This document shows positions 1 through 6,701 of a DNA stretch of 25,896 nt, piece after piece. The stretch covers positions 1 through 25,896 of the forward strand of contig JAGAXP010000271.1 in NCBI GenBank assembly GCA_017940955.1, written 5' to 3'. Position numbers and translations under genes: made by a program. The DNA is from Oribacterium sp. Its GTDB lineage: Bacteria; Bacillota_A; Clostridia; Lachnospirales; Lachnospiraceae. Within the stretch, counting starts at the first letter, position 1, and each line of letters opens with the position of its first letter. The notes under the pieces were generated by a model, which worked only from the letters and a program-made list of their open reading frames with translations, was not told the DNA's origin and made no database searches.

Positions 1-447
1 AATCCTACCGAAGAACCGATCATGGTCGCTGACTGGGGCGAGGATGTCGTCAGAAATACATATCCCAGTAAGTCACTGATCGACAATGGTGTGGTGTGTG
101 CTTACGGATCGGATTTCTTTGTCAGTCCCTCCTATGGTATTACGGGTATCCAGGTGGCTATGACGAGAAGACATGTCAGGAGAGATCCGACTTATGAGCT
201 GTTCAAGGATGTTCCGGCTGCCTTGCCGGAGGAATGTGTCAGCCTTAAGGAAGCCCTTCAGGCACATACGATCCATCCCGCCTATCAGGCTCATCTTGAA
301 GATATCACAGGCTCAATCGAGGTTGGAAAATCAGCGGAGCTGGTCGTTTTGGACAGTGACATCGAATCCGTTCCTGTGGAAAATATTCAGGATATCAAGG
401 TGCTTGAAACTGTGTTTATGGGTAAAACGGTATACAAAAAAGACTGA
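1..447 (+). CDS. Amidohydrolase of the YtcJ type, C-terminal part only
   Basis: The frame is open from the first base to a TGA at 445-447, giving the last 148 residues of a protein that begins outside the window. The segment GSDFFVSPSYGITGIQVAMT followed by a TRR motif resembles the late metal-site region (SD...P...) of YtcJ/amidohydrolase_3 proteins. The tail ITGSIEVGKSAELVVLDSDI is the typical end of the composite beta-sandwich in this superfamily (GSIEVGK.ADLVVLD). Members hydrolyse C-N bonds of amides or cyclic amides with a metal-activated water; the substrate cannot be told from this fragment. No signal peptide can be assessed because the N-terminus is missing. It is followed by a perfect 12-bp inverted repeat at 475-511, so it probably ends its transcription unit. 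The family call is secure, the substrate unknown. Confidence 0.85.
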   Translation, partial: NPTEEPIMVADWGEDVVRNTYPSKSLIDNGVVCAYGSDFFVSPSYGITGIQVAMTRRHVRRDPTYELFKDVPAALPEECVSLKEALQAHTIHPAYQAHLEDITGSIEVGKSAELVVLDSDIESVPVENIQDIKVLETVFMGKTVYKKD

Positions 448-474
448 ACAAAACATACCGATTGTTGGAGCATG

Positions 475-511
475 ATACCGTTAGCGCCTGTGTTTCAGCC
501 GCTAACGGTAT
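475..511 (+). terminator. 12-bp perfect inverted repeat after the amidohydrolase
   Basis: ATACCGTTAGCG at 475-486 is exactly complementary to CGCTAACGGTAT at 500-511 around a 13-nt loop. It lies 28 nt after the amidohydrolase stop codon, where a terminator is expected. There is no T-run after it, so it is a weak or non-classical terminator, or an RNA-stabilising hairpin. Confidence 0.5.
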
Positions 512-545
512 TCACCAGCCTGCTTAGGAGGTTTTTGATAATGTG

Positions 546-705
546 ATGATGATGAGGCATGGTGTAGAATTTATCGAAAAAAGGCAGTAATAGTAAATAT
601 TATTTTAATTTTGCTTGAGTTAATAGCATTCATCTGTCAGAAAAAGGCAACCGGCAATTTGCCGAGCGTATGGCGATTGCATTTAAGGAAGGAAGATTAG
701 TTTAA
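546..705 (+). pseudogene. Collapsed SGNH/GDSL-hydrolase gene: start and tail only
   Basis: An AGGAGG ribosome site at 525-530 leads into ATG codons at 546-554 and a 14-codon reading frame that stops at 588. From 619 to the TAA at 703-705 a different frame reads NSIHLSEKGNRQFAE and then RMAIAFKEGRLV. This matches the C-terminal D.IHLSEKG...FAE block, which carries the catalytic His, of SGNH/GDSL esterases. I read this as the front and back of one gene with the middle deleted. The TAA overlaps the A of the next start codon (TAATG), so the lost gene was probably translationally coupled to the HAD gene. The tail assignment rests on motif recognition; joining the two ends into one gene is inference. 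Confidence 0.5.
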
Positions 706-1355
706 TGTATAAATATTGTCTATTTGATCTTGACGGAACTCTGACACAGTCCGAGTTTGGTATCTTAAAAGCGGTGGAATATGCGCTTGATAAGTTCGAC
801 ATTATAGAACCTGACAGAGCGAAGCTTCTGCGTTTTATAGGACCACCTGTATATGTTTCTTTTCGTGAATTTTACGGACTGAATGATAAAGCTGCAGAGC
901 TCGGAGTAAAACTCTTCAGAGAAAAATACGAGTCAGAGACATTAACCGAAGCGCCTCTTTATGATGGTATAACCAACGTACTTAAAAACCTGAAGCATAA
1001 TGATATAAGGCTCATGGTCGTAACAGCAAAACCCACAGATATGGCAGAGAAGGTTCTTTCGCATGTTGGGATAAAGGATTATTTTGATTGTATAATCGGA
1101 GCAGCAAGGGAAAAGAAGGATTCCAGTAAAGCTTCACTTATAGAAAAAGCGATAGAAACATCAGGACAGACTGATATTTCTCAATTTATCATGATCGGAG
1201 ATACACGTTATGATATAGATGCTGCTGTAACTGTCGGGATCGATTCTATCGGTGCGGCATACGGCTATGGAACTTATGAGGAAATAAAAGAAGCCGGAGC
1301 CACTTACATTGCCGATACACCGGCTGATATTTTGAAATACACTTGCGGTCTATGA
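705..1355 (+). CDS. HAD-family phosphatase, phosphoglycolate-phosphatase-like
   Basis: A 216-residue cytoplasmic haloacid-dehalogenase hydrolase with all four motifs. Motif I is FDLDGT with Asp8 (nucleophile) and Asp10. Motif II is VVTAK with Thr107. Motif III is the Lys near 142 (DSSKAS). Motif IV is GDTRYD with Asp166 and Asp170. Residues about 15-85 form a helical cap of type C1, as in Gph/PhoE/beta-phosphoglucomutase-like phosphatases. Length is normal for the family (about 210-230). The start at 705 overlaps the stop of the decayed SGNH-hydrolase gene by one base, and an AAGGAAGG stretch lies upstream at 686-693. It converges with the secreted-protein gene after it. Family members dephosphorylate small phosphorylated metabolites by an aspartyl-phosphate intermediate; the actual substrate is not predictable here. 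Confidence 0.9.
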   Translation: MYKYCLFDLDGTLTQSEFGILKAVEYALDKFDIIEPDRAKLLRFIGPPVYVSFREFYGLNDKAAELGVKLFREKYESETLTEAPLYDGITNVLKNLKHNDIRLMVVTAKPTDMAEKVLSHVGIKDYFDCIIGAAREKKDSSKASLIEKAIETSGQTDISQFIMIGDTRYDIDAAVTVGIDSIGAAYGYGTYEEIKEAGATYIADTPADILKYTCGL

Positions 1356-1360
1356 ACCAA

Positions 1361-1465
1361 GGCCCATAGGTGCCTGTCTAAACTGTTAAGTAAGCACCAA
1401 TTGTGATAACTCCATATATAACCATAAGTGCCTGTCAGTGTGAACAATCGTTCACACTGACAGGC
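1361..1465. repeat. REP-like palindromes with GTGCCTGTC core, in the convergent gap
   Basis: Two copies of an ATAGGTGCCTGTC-like motif lie here: a half copy at 1365-1378, and a full palindrome whose 16-nt arms at 1430-1445 and 1450-1465 are perfectly complementary around the loop AATC. The left arm reads GCCTGTCAGTGTGAAC. A third related copy lies on the other side of the secreted-protein gene (2241-2279). The full palindrome sits between two converging genes and could end transcription from both sides, although T-runs are poor. A reverse-complement GTAACAGTT-like core, AACTGTTA, lies at 1381-1388. Confidence 0.7.
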
Positions 1466-1484
1466 TCCTATTCTCCTGGAAAGC

Positions 1485-2126
1485 TCAGGAAAGCTTCTTT
1501 ATGTTCTTAAACAAGGCATCTGTATCGTCAGCACCTACTGTGGTGGCGGTTATGGTCATGAGATAATCATCCGTGAATATCATGGTCTGCTTCTGATACA
1601 CTTCAATGCCCTTGATAGTGGATTTAGACCATAATGAATATGCCTTTTCTCCATCTATCTTTTCATCCAAAACACTAATTTTTTCAACCGTGAATCCCAT
1701 GGACTCAAGGGTTTCCTTAACCGGATCCATATTCTCTGCATATAATTCTTTTACATCATTGAGCTTTTTGATATCATCGTCCCCCTGAGACACACCTATA
1801 TTCAAATTGTTGTAACCGTCACTGCCTTCGGCATAGGCCACTAAAACAGATTCTCCTTCATCAATGCTCTTTTTAACCGCAGCCGCATCTTTAATAAAAG
1901 CTTCGGTTACTTCATTGACCTCGGCAAGTTCTTTGTCGCCATAGAAGATATATCCCTTAGGTACCCCGACACTGTATCCGAAATATTCATTAACATATTT
2001 GTTGTCTTTGATTTCTCCTAAGGAAAAACTCTTGCTGCCACCTTTTGCAAATGCTGTAAACGGCAAAATGCACATAACTGCAGCAACTGTCAGAACAGCT
2101 GTAATCTTTTTCTTTAATCCGGTCAT
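1485..2126 (-). CDS. Secreted PsbP/DcrB-like protein of unknown function
   Basis: A 213-residue protein with a clear Sec signal peptide: basic MTGLKKK, a hydrophobic core to about residue 22, and a likely signal peptidase I site after AFA at 27. There is no lipobox Cys, so it is released or wall-associated rather than lipidated. The mature part begins near a YVNEYFGYSVGVPKGYIF segment, the aromatic-rich opening strand common in PsbP/DUF1795 (DcrB-like) folds. It continues with alternating strands and helices and ends with TDALFKNIKKLS, a typical closing helix. An AAAGGAG ribosome site sits seven or so bases before the start on the minus strand. It stands alone, flanked on both sides by copies of the GTGCCTGTC repeat. 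The fold assignment is by pattern only; no function can be given. Confidence 0.75.
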   Translation of the reverse strand: MTGLKKKITAVLTVAAVMCILPFTAFAKGGSKSFSLGEIKDNKYVNEYFGYSVGVPKGYIFYGDKELAEVNEVTEAFIKDAAAVKKSIDEGESVLVAYAEGSDGYNNLNIGVSQGDDDIKKLNDVKELYAENMDPVKETLESMGFTVEKISVLDEKIDGEKAYSLWSKSTIKGIEVYQKQTMIFTDDYLMTITATTVGADDTDALFKNIKKLS

Positions 2127-2240
2127 GCTGGTACTCCTTTCGTAAAAATATACATTCCTAAACTAACTTAATATTAATATCGTCAAACTAAGCAGATTTA
2201 TAAATCAGCATCTAATTTATACATATATCCTTGTAATGCC

Positions 2241-2279
2241 AACCATAAGTGCCGCCATAGGTGCCTGTCACTGTGAACA
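2241..2279. repeat. REP-like repeat, GTGCCTGTCA family, third copy
   Basis: The segment holds CATAAGTGCC followed by CATAGGTGCCTGTCACTGTG and then AACA. It repeats the left arm of the 1430-1465 palindrome (GCCTGTCAGTGTGAAC) with one change. Here the second arm is absent, so it is a single half rather than a hairpin. Confidence 0.6.
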
Positions 2280-2472
2280 AAAGAAATTACAGGGTGTTTA
2301 AGAGGCTTTACCGTTCCAATGCAAAGAACTTTAAGCTGATCAATTCATGAAAGTGTGAAAAGGGCGAAGCTCAACCTTCAAAAATACAGCCGGGATTTTC
2401 TGATTTCTGTTTCTTATAATGACCGTTTCTGAGCCGAATTAATTGATATGACGTAGTAGAGCAATTACGGCT
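2280..2472. other. Gene-free stretch with a possible coding scrap and a -10 box
   Basis: No intact gene is seen. One frame from 2273 to the TGA at 2348-2350 reads NYRVFKRLYRSNAKNFKLIN before the stop; it looks protein-like but I do not recognise it, and it may be a 3' gene remnant. A TATAAT at 2415-2420 is a candidate -10 for the acyltransferase gene, but no good -35 lies 16-18 bases upstream. Confidence 0.3.
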
Positions 2473-3555
2473 ATGCGAAGAGAAACAGCTATGAATGAAA
2501 AGAAAAAGAGAGCACGAATCGAATTAATCGATATAGCAAAGGCTATCACAATTATATTGGTTATTATGGGACACACTACCGGAAACTTGGAAACACCGTT
2601 ATATCGTCGGTTTCTTTATGCTTTCCATATGCCATTGTTCTTCTTTCTGGCGGGACTGTCCATAAAACCAAAGGCAATAAAATCAGTTTATGAGTGGAAG
2701 GAATTCATTAAGAAGAATCTGCTTGCACTTATTGTTCCATATCTGATTTTTGCTTTTATATATGCACCGTTCTCCTTTGATAATGCACCTGAATTCCTGT
2801 ATGGATCCTGGCAGGCACTTACAAAAACAGGCACGCTTACATCTTTGTGGTATCTTACCGGCTTTTTTGTGGCCAGAATATATTGTCAGATCATGATCAA
2901 CCTTACGAATGGGGTTAGGGCAGATATGCAGCTGGATGTACTTGGTATTCTTTCCATCCCCATGTTTATAATAGGTTTTATGCTTCCTAAATTGGAAGGC
3001 GGATATCCCTGGTGCATGGACATTAGCTTTGTGGCATCCGGATTTGTACTGCTTGGAATAGCGCTACGTCAACGTATTATAATCCTGGCCCAGGCAAAAG
3101 GATGGGTACTTCTCGTATTTACCATCGTTTCTGCGATAGTGCTTGCCTTCGGGACCATCCTGCGTGACAATGCTTTGGAACTTTGTCTGATGTGCAAAAG
3201 CGTATACGGTAACATTTTCTGGTTTATGGTTAATTCAATTTCCGGAAGTGCTTTTGTGATGGGGATTTCCATGCTTCTGTTCAGAATTTCCAGAGAAGGA
3301 GCACGTCCTTTCAGCACAGCATCGATCACATATGTCGGTCAGCATACTCTGGGAATATTCCTTTTGCACAAGAATTTCCAATTGGATTTAGTGATTCCAT
3401 GGATTCATACCTGGTTGGAGGAACCGCAATTGTTGGTAGCATGTATTGCTACATGCATTTCCTTTATATTTGCCCTTTTGTTATGTGCAGTGATTGAAAA
3501 ATTTGTTCCGCAGTTGTTGGGACAGTTCCCCAGATATCCGGTGTCAAATGTTTGA
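2473..3555 (+). CDS. Membrane acyltransferase, acyltransferase-3 / fucose-4-O-acetylase type
   Basis: A 360-residue polytopic membrane protein. The N-terminal block IELIDIAKAITIILVIMGHT carries the (R/D)...GH signature of acyltransferase family 3, with the His thought to be catalytic. It is followed by AFHMPLFFFLAGLSIKP, the segment typical of the NolL/fucose 4-O-acetylase-like branch. About ten hydrophobic segments follow. The family transfers acyl groups, usually acetyl from the cytoplasm, onto sugars of surface polysaccharide or peptidoglycan. The start is uncertain: ATG at 2473 and ATG at 2491 are both in frame, neither with a good ribosome site, though GAAGAG before 2491 is slightly better. 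The lipoprotein gene follows after 27 bases and is probably co-transcribed. Substrate unknown. Confidence 0.85.
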   Translation: MRRETAMNEKKKRARIELIDIAKAITIILVIMGHTTGNLETPLYRRFLYAFHMPLFFFLAGLSIKPKAIKSVYEWKEFIKKNLLALIVPYLIFAFIYAPFSFDNAPEFLYGSWQALTKTGTLTSLWYLTGFFVARIYCQIMINLTNGVRADMQLDVLGILSIPMFIIGFMLPKLEGGYPWCMDISFVASGFVLLGIALRQRIIILAQAKGWVLLVFTIVSAIVLAFGTILRDNALELCLMCKSVYGNIFWFMVNSISGSAFVMGISMLLFRISREGARPFSTASITYVGQHTLGIFLLHKNFQLDLVIPWIHTWLEEPQLLVACIATCISFIFALLLCAVIEKFVPQLLGQFPRYPVSNV

Positions 3556-3558
3556 CAC
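3541..3558. promoter_or_regulatory. 18-bp palindrome across the acyltransferase stop codon
   Basis: GTGTCAAA and TTTGACAC at 3541-3548 and 3551-3558 are perfect complements separated by only two bases. That gap is too tight for an RNA hairpin loop, so a DNA-binding site is more likely than a terminator. It ends 24 bases before the lipoprotein start codon. No regulator is identified. Confidence 0.35.
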
Positions 3559-3582
3559 GAGAATGAAAAGGAAAACATTCAT

Positions 3583-4629
3583 ATGAAGAAACCATTAACT
3601 AAAAATCATATACCCGGACTGACAACGATAGCGATTATATCCCTTGTGCTTGCATCCTCCGTTCTCTGCGCATGCACCTCATCTGAAACGCCGGAGACCT
3701 CCGGGGCAGCTCATGAACCCGTTGAGGGCGGTACCATAACCGACAAAGCGGATCCGAATGCTCCAAAGGAGATCAGGTCGGATAGTATCGTAAGCTTTTA
3801 TACGAACATATCTCTTCCCAACAGATGGAAGGGTGACCGTGATGAAAGAGGAGCGCATGACTTTAAATTTGAGGTAAAGCAGGATGATGGAAACGTACTG
3901 ACAGCATACGAGCATGTTTCGGGAGTAAGTCATCCCGCCGATGATGAGCTTATGAAGTCTCTTCAAAAAGTCATAAAAGATCATGACCTGGTATCAAGAA
4001 ACGGACGGTACCGGATAACTGCAGGCATAGATCCGGAGTACGGAAGCCCATGCGAGTTTACCGCCATATACGATACCGGTGAGAAGCTTACCTTTACGAT
4101 TGACAACGAGCCGTATTCGGAATGGGAGTGCGATATATATGATGTATTTGCAAAGTGGTTTTCCGATAACGGAATCGATTCGCTGTATCCCGATAAATAT
4201 ACTGCAACGGCAACACGCTTCCGGATCACTGTGATTGAAGACGGAGAAGAAGTGTGTGATTTTTCCACTGTACTAAAGGATCAGGACGGTGAATACGTTT
4301 ATACGCTTCCTGATGATTATTATGCCGGTCTGACAGCTATTCTTTCGAAATACGATCTTACACTAAAGTACGATTACAGTAGATTCAACTACAGCTCCGG
4401 AGTATATGACAATCACGAAAACGGATATTTCGGATTCGGAGAGGCAAAACCTGATTACTCAGAATCCGACTCAGAAAATGATTATGTGGATATATATGTT
4501 GAATATGATGATGGTGACCGCTTCAGCATTGAAACAAAAAAGAAGAGTGAGATAGCAGCGATGCAGCCGATGCTGGATGAACTGATCGGCTACCACAGCG
4601 GGATACATCGGACAGACGGAAAAAGCTAA
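3583..4629 (+). CDS. Lipoprotein with two similar halves, unknown function
   Basis: A 348-residue protein exported as a lipoprotein. It has a basic start, a hydrophobic stretch from about residue 12 to 27, and a lipobox-like VLCAC with the lipidated Cys near residue 31. A Ser/Thr/Glu-rich linker follows. The mature part appears duplicated. The first unit runs from about residue 70 to 200 and holds LMKSLQKVIKDHDL, then YDTGEKLTFTIDNE. The second runs from about 205 to 340 and holds YYAGLTAILSKYDL, then YDDGDRFSIETKKK. Each unit has a helix ending in a (D/Y)DL turn, a strand pair with Y-D-x-G-(E/D), and a closing helix. It is very acidic. An AAAAGGA site at 3567-3573 precedes the ATG. It follows the acyltransferase gene closely and is closed by a strong terminator. 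I do not recognise the family. Confidence 0.8.
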   Translation: MKKPLTKNHIPGLTTIAIISLVLASSVLCACTSSETPETSGAAHEPVEGGTITDKADPNAPKEIRSDSIVSFYTNISLPNRWKGDRDERGAHDFKFEVKQDDGNVLTAYEHVSGVSHPADDELMKSLQKVIKDHDLVSRNGRYRITAGIDPEYGSPCEFTAIYDTGEKLTFTIDNEPYSEWECDIYDVFAKWFSDNGIDSLYPDKYTATATRFRITVIEDGEEVCDFSTVLKDQDGEYVYTLPDDYYAGLTAILSKYDLTLKYDYSRFNYSSGVYDNHENGYFGFGEAKPDYSESDSENDYVDIYVEYDDGDRFSIETKKKSEIAAMQPMLDELIGYHSGIHRTDGKS

Positions 4630-4630
4630 A

Positions 4631-4669
4631 AACCTGATGGGGATCATTTTCCCCGTCAGGTTTATTTTT
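4631..4669 (+). terminator. Rho-independent terminator after the lipoprotein gene
   Basis: AACCTGATGGGG at 4631-4642 pairs with CCCCGTCAGGTT at 4651-4662 (one G-U pair) around an 8-nt loop, followed by a T-rich tract to 4669. It starts two bases after the stop codon. Confidence 0.9.
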
Positions 4670-4670
4670 G

Positions 4671-5273
4671 ATGGATATGACACGCAAAAGAACGATAGAA
4701 CGCAATCTGCGTGTCTTATATCCACCTGGGACGGTTCTCGGTGGGTTTTACAGTTTATTCCGTCGCCTGTACTCCGTCGGTGTCATCTCATATATGTTCC
4801 GGAATTTAAAACTTAAAGATGGCGAGAATTATATCAGAGTTACCGGATGCTGCAATTCCGGAAAAATTGATTATACCGATCATCAAACTACCAAGGTTAA
4901 AGATTTGATTACAGTTGGTACCTCCGAATTCCTTTCTGACGAGTGCACATTTGTGAAAGTGGCAGAAGCGGACAGCTCCTACACCCTGCCTGACAATGGA
5001 GCCGGACAGGCAGTAAAGAACTGGTTCCTTGAAGAGGATACTGTAGTTCGGGAGGAATACTATGCCATCGAGGATACCGCCAATGATCTGTTAGATAATC
5101 CGAAAGCCCTTGAAATCATGAAAAAACATATGCCTGAACTGACTAAACTGATGATGGAAAAAGACATTATCCCTCTTGGATTAACATTAAAGCGCATACT
5201 AAGCAGGAATCCCGGCGAAATCGACCAAAAAGCACTTAATGAAGAACTGAATAAAGTGCCGGTAGAATACTGA
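4671..5273 (+). pseudogene. C-terminal stump of a GH2 beta-galactosidase-like enzyme
   Basis: The open frame could encode 200 residues, but from about residue 43 it reads as the tail of large Firmicutes family 2 glycoside hydrolases. NLKLKDGENYIRVTG resembles the DUF4982-like sandwich strand (F.NVPLK.GEN.I.V.G). VAEADSSYTLP then G..VKNWF is the usual block before the C-terminal helices. The tail LLDNPKALEIMKKHMPELTK and the closing ALNEELNKV resemble the helical C-terminal extension of these enzymes. The TIM barrel and all catalytic residues are missing. The frame opens one base after a terminator T-tract and has no ribosome site. Its first 40 codons resemble no enzyme and contain a half REP sequence at 4722-4744. 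I conclude it is a 5'-deleted remnant that is probably not translated. A small free-standing protein is possible but less likely. Confidence 0.6.
4722..4744. repeat. Half REP element (GGGACGGTTCTC) at the break point of the GH2 remnant
   Basis: CCACC and GGTGG at 4722-4726 and 4740-4744 flank TGGGACGGTTCTC, the same core as the perfect palindrome at 15349-15390. It lies just upstream of where GH2 similarity begins. Confidence 0.5.
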
Positions 5274-5275
5274 TT

Positions 5276-5314
5276 AAACAGTCACAGTGAAATCCTCACT
5301 GTGGCTGTTTTGTT
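5276..5314 (+). terminator. Rho-independent terminator after the GH2 remnant
   Basis: AAACAGTCACAGTGA at 5276-5290 pairs with TCACTGTGGCTGTTT at 5296-5310 (one G-U pair) around a 5-nt loop and runs into TTTTGTTAT. It probably ended the original glycosidase transcription unit. Confidence 0.85.
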
Positions 5315-5335
5315 ATATTGATCTACAGACAGATG

Positions 5336-5389
5336 TTTCGATAAATTAGTCGAAATTCTATTGAGCCTTACTGAATTACATGTTATTAT
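5336..5389 (+). promoter_or_regulatory. Candidate promoter and operator of the toxin-antitoxin pair
   Basis: TTGAGC at 5361-5366 and TATTAT at 5384-5389 are 17 bases apart, a plausible sigma-A promoter. It would start transcription only a few bases before the ribosome site. Just upstream, TTTCGA (5336-5341) and TCGAAA (5350-5355) form an inverted repeat eight bases apart. Autoregulated antitoxins often bind such dyads, so this is a candidate operator. Confidence 0.4.
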
Positions 5390-5413
5390 AAAGGAGGTAA
5401 GGAGGTGTTTATC

Positions 5414-5692
5414 ATGCCAACTATTTCACCTATATCAGATTTAAGAAACTATGGCAATGTTTTAGAAAAAGTGTCTAAGGGATCTCCGGTTTACCTTACA
5501 AGAAATGGTCGCGGAGTTTATAGCATCCGAGATATGGATGATGAGGAGAACTTTGAAAAAGCAGAAGCTATGATTCGTCTATTATGTGAGTTAAATGCAG
5601 GAATACGATCCGCAGAGGAAGCGGGCTGGATTTCTGAGGAAGATTTGAGAGCCCATATTCATAATCGGAGGAATACTCGTAGTGAAGTATAA
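5414..5692 (+). CDS. Antitoxin, Phd/YefM family
   Basis: A 92-residue protein starting PTISPISDLRNYGNVLEKV, followed by GSPVYLTRNGRGVYSIRD. This is the classic Phd/YefM N-terminal DNA-binding fold (S.sdlR......v.....pv.lT..G...). The C-terminal half (EEAGWISEEDLRAHI) is the helical segment that wraps the toxin. The ATG at 5414 is preferred over an in-frame GTG at 5405, because that GTG is part of the AAGGAGGTG ribosome site at 5399-5407; a second AAGGAGG lies at 5391-5397. The toxin gene overlaps its last 11 bases, the usual antitoxin-first order. It should neutralise the toxin and repress the operon. The family is clear, the subtype less so. Confidence 0.88.
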   Translation: MPTISPISDLRNYGNVLEKVSKGSPVYLTRNGRGVYSIRDMDDEENFEKAEAMIRLLCELNAGIRSAEEAGWISEEDLRAHIHNRRNTRSEV

Positions 5693-5999
5693 AATACGTT
5701 ATACCCCCGAAGCTCAAAACGATATGGATGCTGTTTGGGATGGTGTATGGGAAGCGTCAATGGATTATGATACGGCAGATAAGTACGTTGACGATTTTTT
5801 AGATACTATAGCAGCGAAACAAAAATTGCCCCAGACAGGAATACCATTATATTATCGCGGACTTTTTACAGGATTTTATTCCGTTAATTTTAAAGCCTAC
5901 AAAGCTTTTTACCGTATAAATGACGGATACATTGAAGTTGTCCGTATTCTTCTTGCCAAAATGGACTATTTGAAAATTCTATTCGGAGAAAGCGAGTAA
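5682..5999 (+). CDS. Toxin, ParE/RelE family
   Basis: A 105-residue protein beginning KYKIRYTPEAQNDMDAVWDG, the opening strand and helix of the ParE/RelE fold (Y.i.yt..A..Dl..i..yi). It ends with FYRINDGYIEVVRILLAKMD, the matching terminal strands (yr...dgy..V.rI.h...d). It starts at GTG 5682, ten bases after GGAGG at 5667-5671, and overlaps the antitoxin gene by 11 bases. The fold includes both gyrase poisons (ParE) and ribosome-dependent mRNA interferases (RelE). The ILL..MDY ending fits the ParE side somewhat better, but this is not decisive. The pair sits beside a truncated glycosidase and a REP palindrome, an unstable neighbourhood where such cassettes are often found. Confidence 0.88.
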   Translation: MKYKIRYTPEAQNDMDAVWDGVWEASMDYDTADKYVDDFLDTIAAKQKLPQTGIPLYYRGLFTGFYSVNFKAYKAFYRINDGYIEVVRILLAKMDYLKILFGESE

Positions 6000-6012
6000 A
6001 AGTAAAATCCCG

Positions 6013-6048
6013 TTGGGGACGGATCCCGAGGAAGGGAACCGTCCCCAA
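6013..6048. repeat. REP-like palindrome, GGGGACGG family
   Basis: TTGGGGACGG (6013-6022) pairs with CCGTCCCCAA (6039-6048). After one A-A mismatch the inner TCCC/GGGA also pair, leaving a 6-nt loop. It begins 14 bases after the toxin stop codon and could act as a transcription end, but there is no T-run. Confidence 0.7.
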
Positions 6049-6082
6049 TATCATTCACAAACATCGAAAGCAGGACGGAACA

Positions 6083-6631
6083 ATGTCTGAAATCAAATTA
6101 AGGCTTGCCGAAGCAATGAAAACCTGTATGAAAACTGCAGATCCCGAAAACATTACCGTGACCCAGATAGTTGAGAAATGCGGTGTTTCCAGACAGAGCT
6201 TTTACAGGAATTTTATAGATAAATACGACCTTATAAACTGGTACTTTGATCGCATATTAAAGCAATCCTTCCAGGAAATGGGGAAAGGAGAGACCGTTCG
6301 TGACGGTCTCATAAAGAAGTTTCAGTACATCAGGGAAGAACGATTATTTTTTACTGCCGGTTTCAAAGGAGATGAGCAGAATAATCTGAAGGAACATGAT
6401 TTTATCATGATCTATGAATTTTACTGCTCTCTCATCAGAGAAAAAACCGGAACACCTCCCGACAAGCGCACCCGGAAACTTTTGGAAATGTACTGTCAGG
6501 CCTCTATATATATGACTGTTCAGTGGCTTTTGAAGGGTATGCAGGAGACAGAAGAGGAACTTGCGGATCTTATGATAGATGCCATGCCGTCGGCATTGGC
6601 CGAGCAATTCTCAAAAATAAATATTCTCTAA
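6083..6631 (+). CDS. TetR-family regulator, DhaS-like
   Basis: A 182-residue regulator. The N-terminal helix-turn-helix spans about residues 24-52 and includes ITVTQIVEKCGVSRQSFYRN followed by F.DKYDL. This is the TetR signature in its DhaS-like form (SRQTFYRYF.DKYDLI.W). The C-terminal about 120 residues form an all-helical ligand and dimer domain with an MTVQWLLKGM segment. It lies upstream of fucO in the same direction. The gap between them holds a GTTACA-N12-TGTAAC inverted repeat (6635-6658) that could be its operator. In Lactococcus DhaS controls dihydroxyacetone kinase; here a link to a lactaldehyde/1,2-propanediol-type oxidoreductase is plausible but inferred. Only a weak AGGA ribosome site precedes the ATG. 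Confidence 0.85.
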   Translation: MSEIKLRLAEAMKTCMKTADPENITVTQIVEKCGVSRQSFYRNFIDKYDLINWYFDRILKQSFQEMGKGETVRDGLIKKFQYIREERLFFTAGFKGDEQNNLKEHDFIMIYEFYCSLIREKTGTPPDKRTRKLLEMYCQASIYMTVQWLLKGMQETEEELADLMIDAMPSALAEQFSKINIL

Positions 6632-6634
6632 GAT

Positions 6635-6658
6635 GTTACAAAAGTGAAAATCTGTAAC
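6635..6658. promoter_or_regulatory. Inverted repeat between the TetR gene and fucO
   Basis: GTTACA (6635-6640) and TGTAAC (6653-6658) are perfect complements 12 bases apart, starting just after the TetR stop codon. It is a candidate TetR-family operator or a weak hairpin. A second short dyad, TTCTA-N6-TAGAA, lies at 6671-6686. Confidence 0.35.
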
Positions 6659-6701
6659 TTATATTACGCATTCTAAAGATGTAGAATACTTCCATAAGAA
6701 C

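Noticed and set aside
2273..2350. Small gene starting at GTG 2273
   Set aside because: No ribosome site and no recognised family; the protein-like end may be a remnant, but it is too short to call.
5405..5413. GTG start for the antitoxin
   Set aside because: The GTG is part of the AAGGAGGTG ribosome site; ATG 5414 is correctly spaced and matches the family N-terminus.
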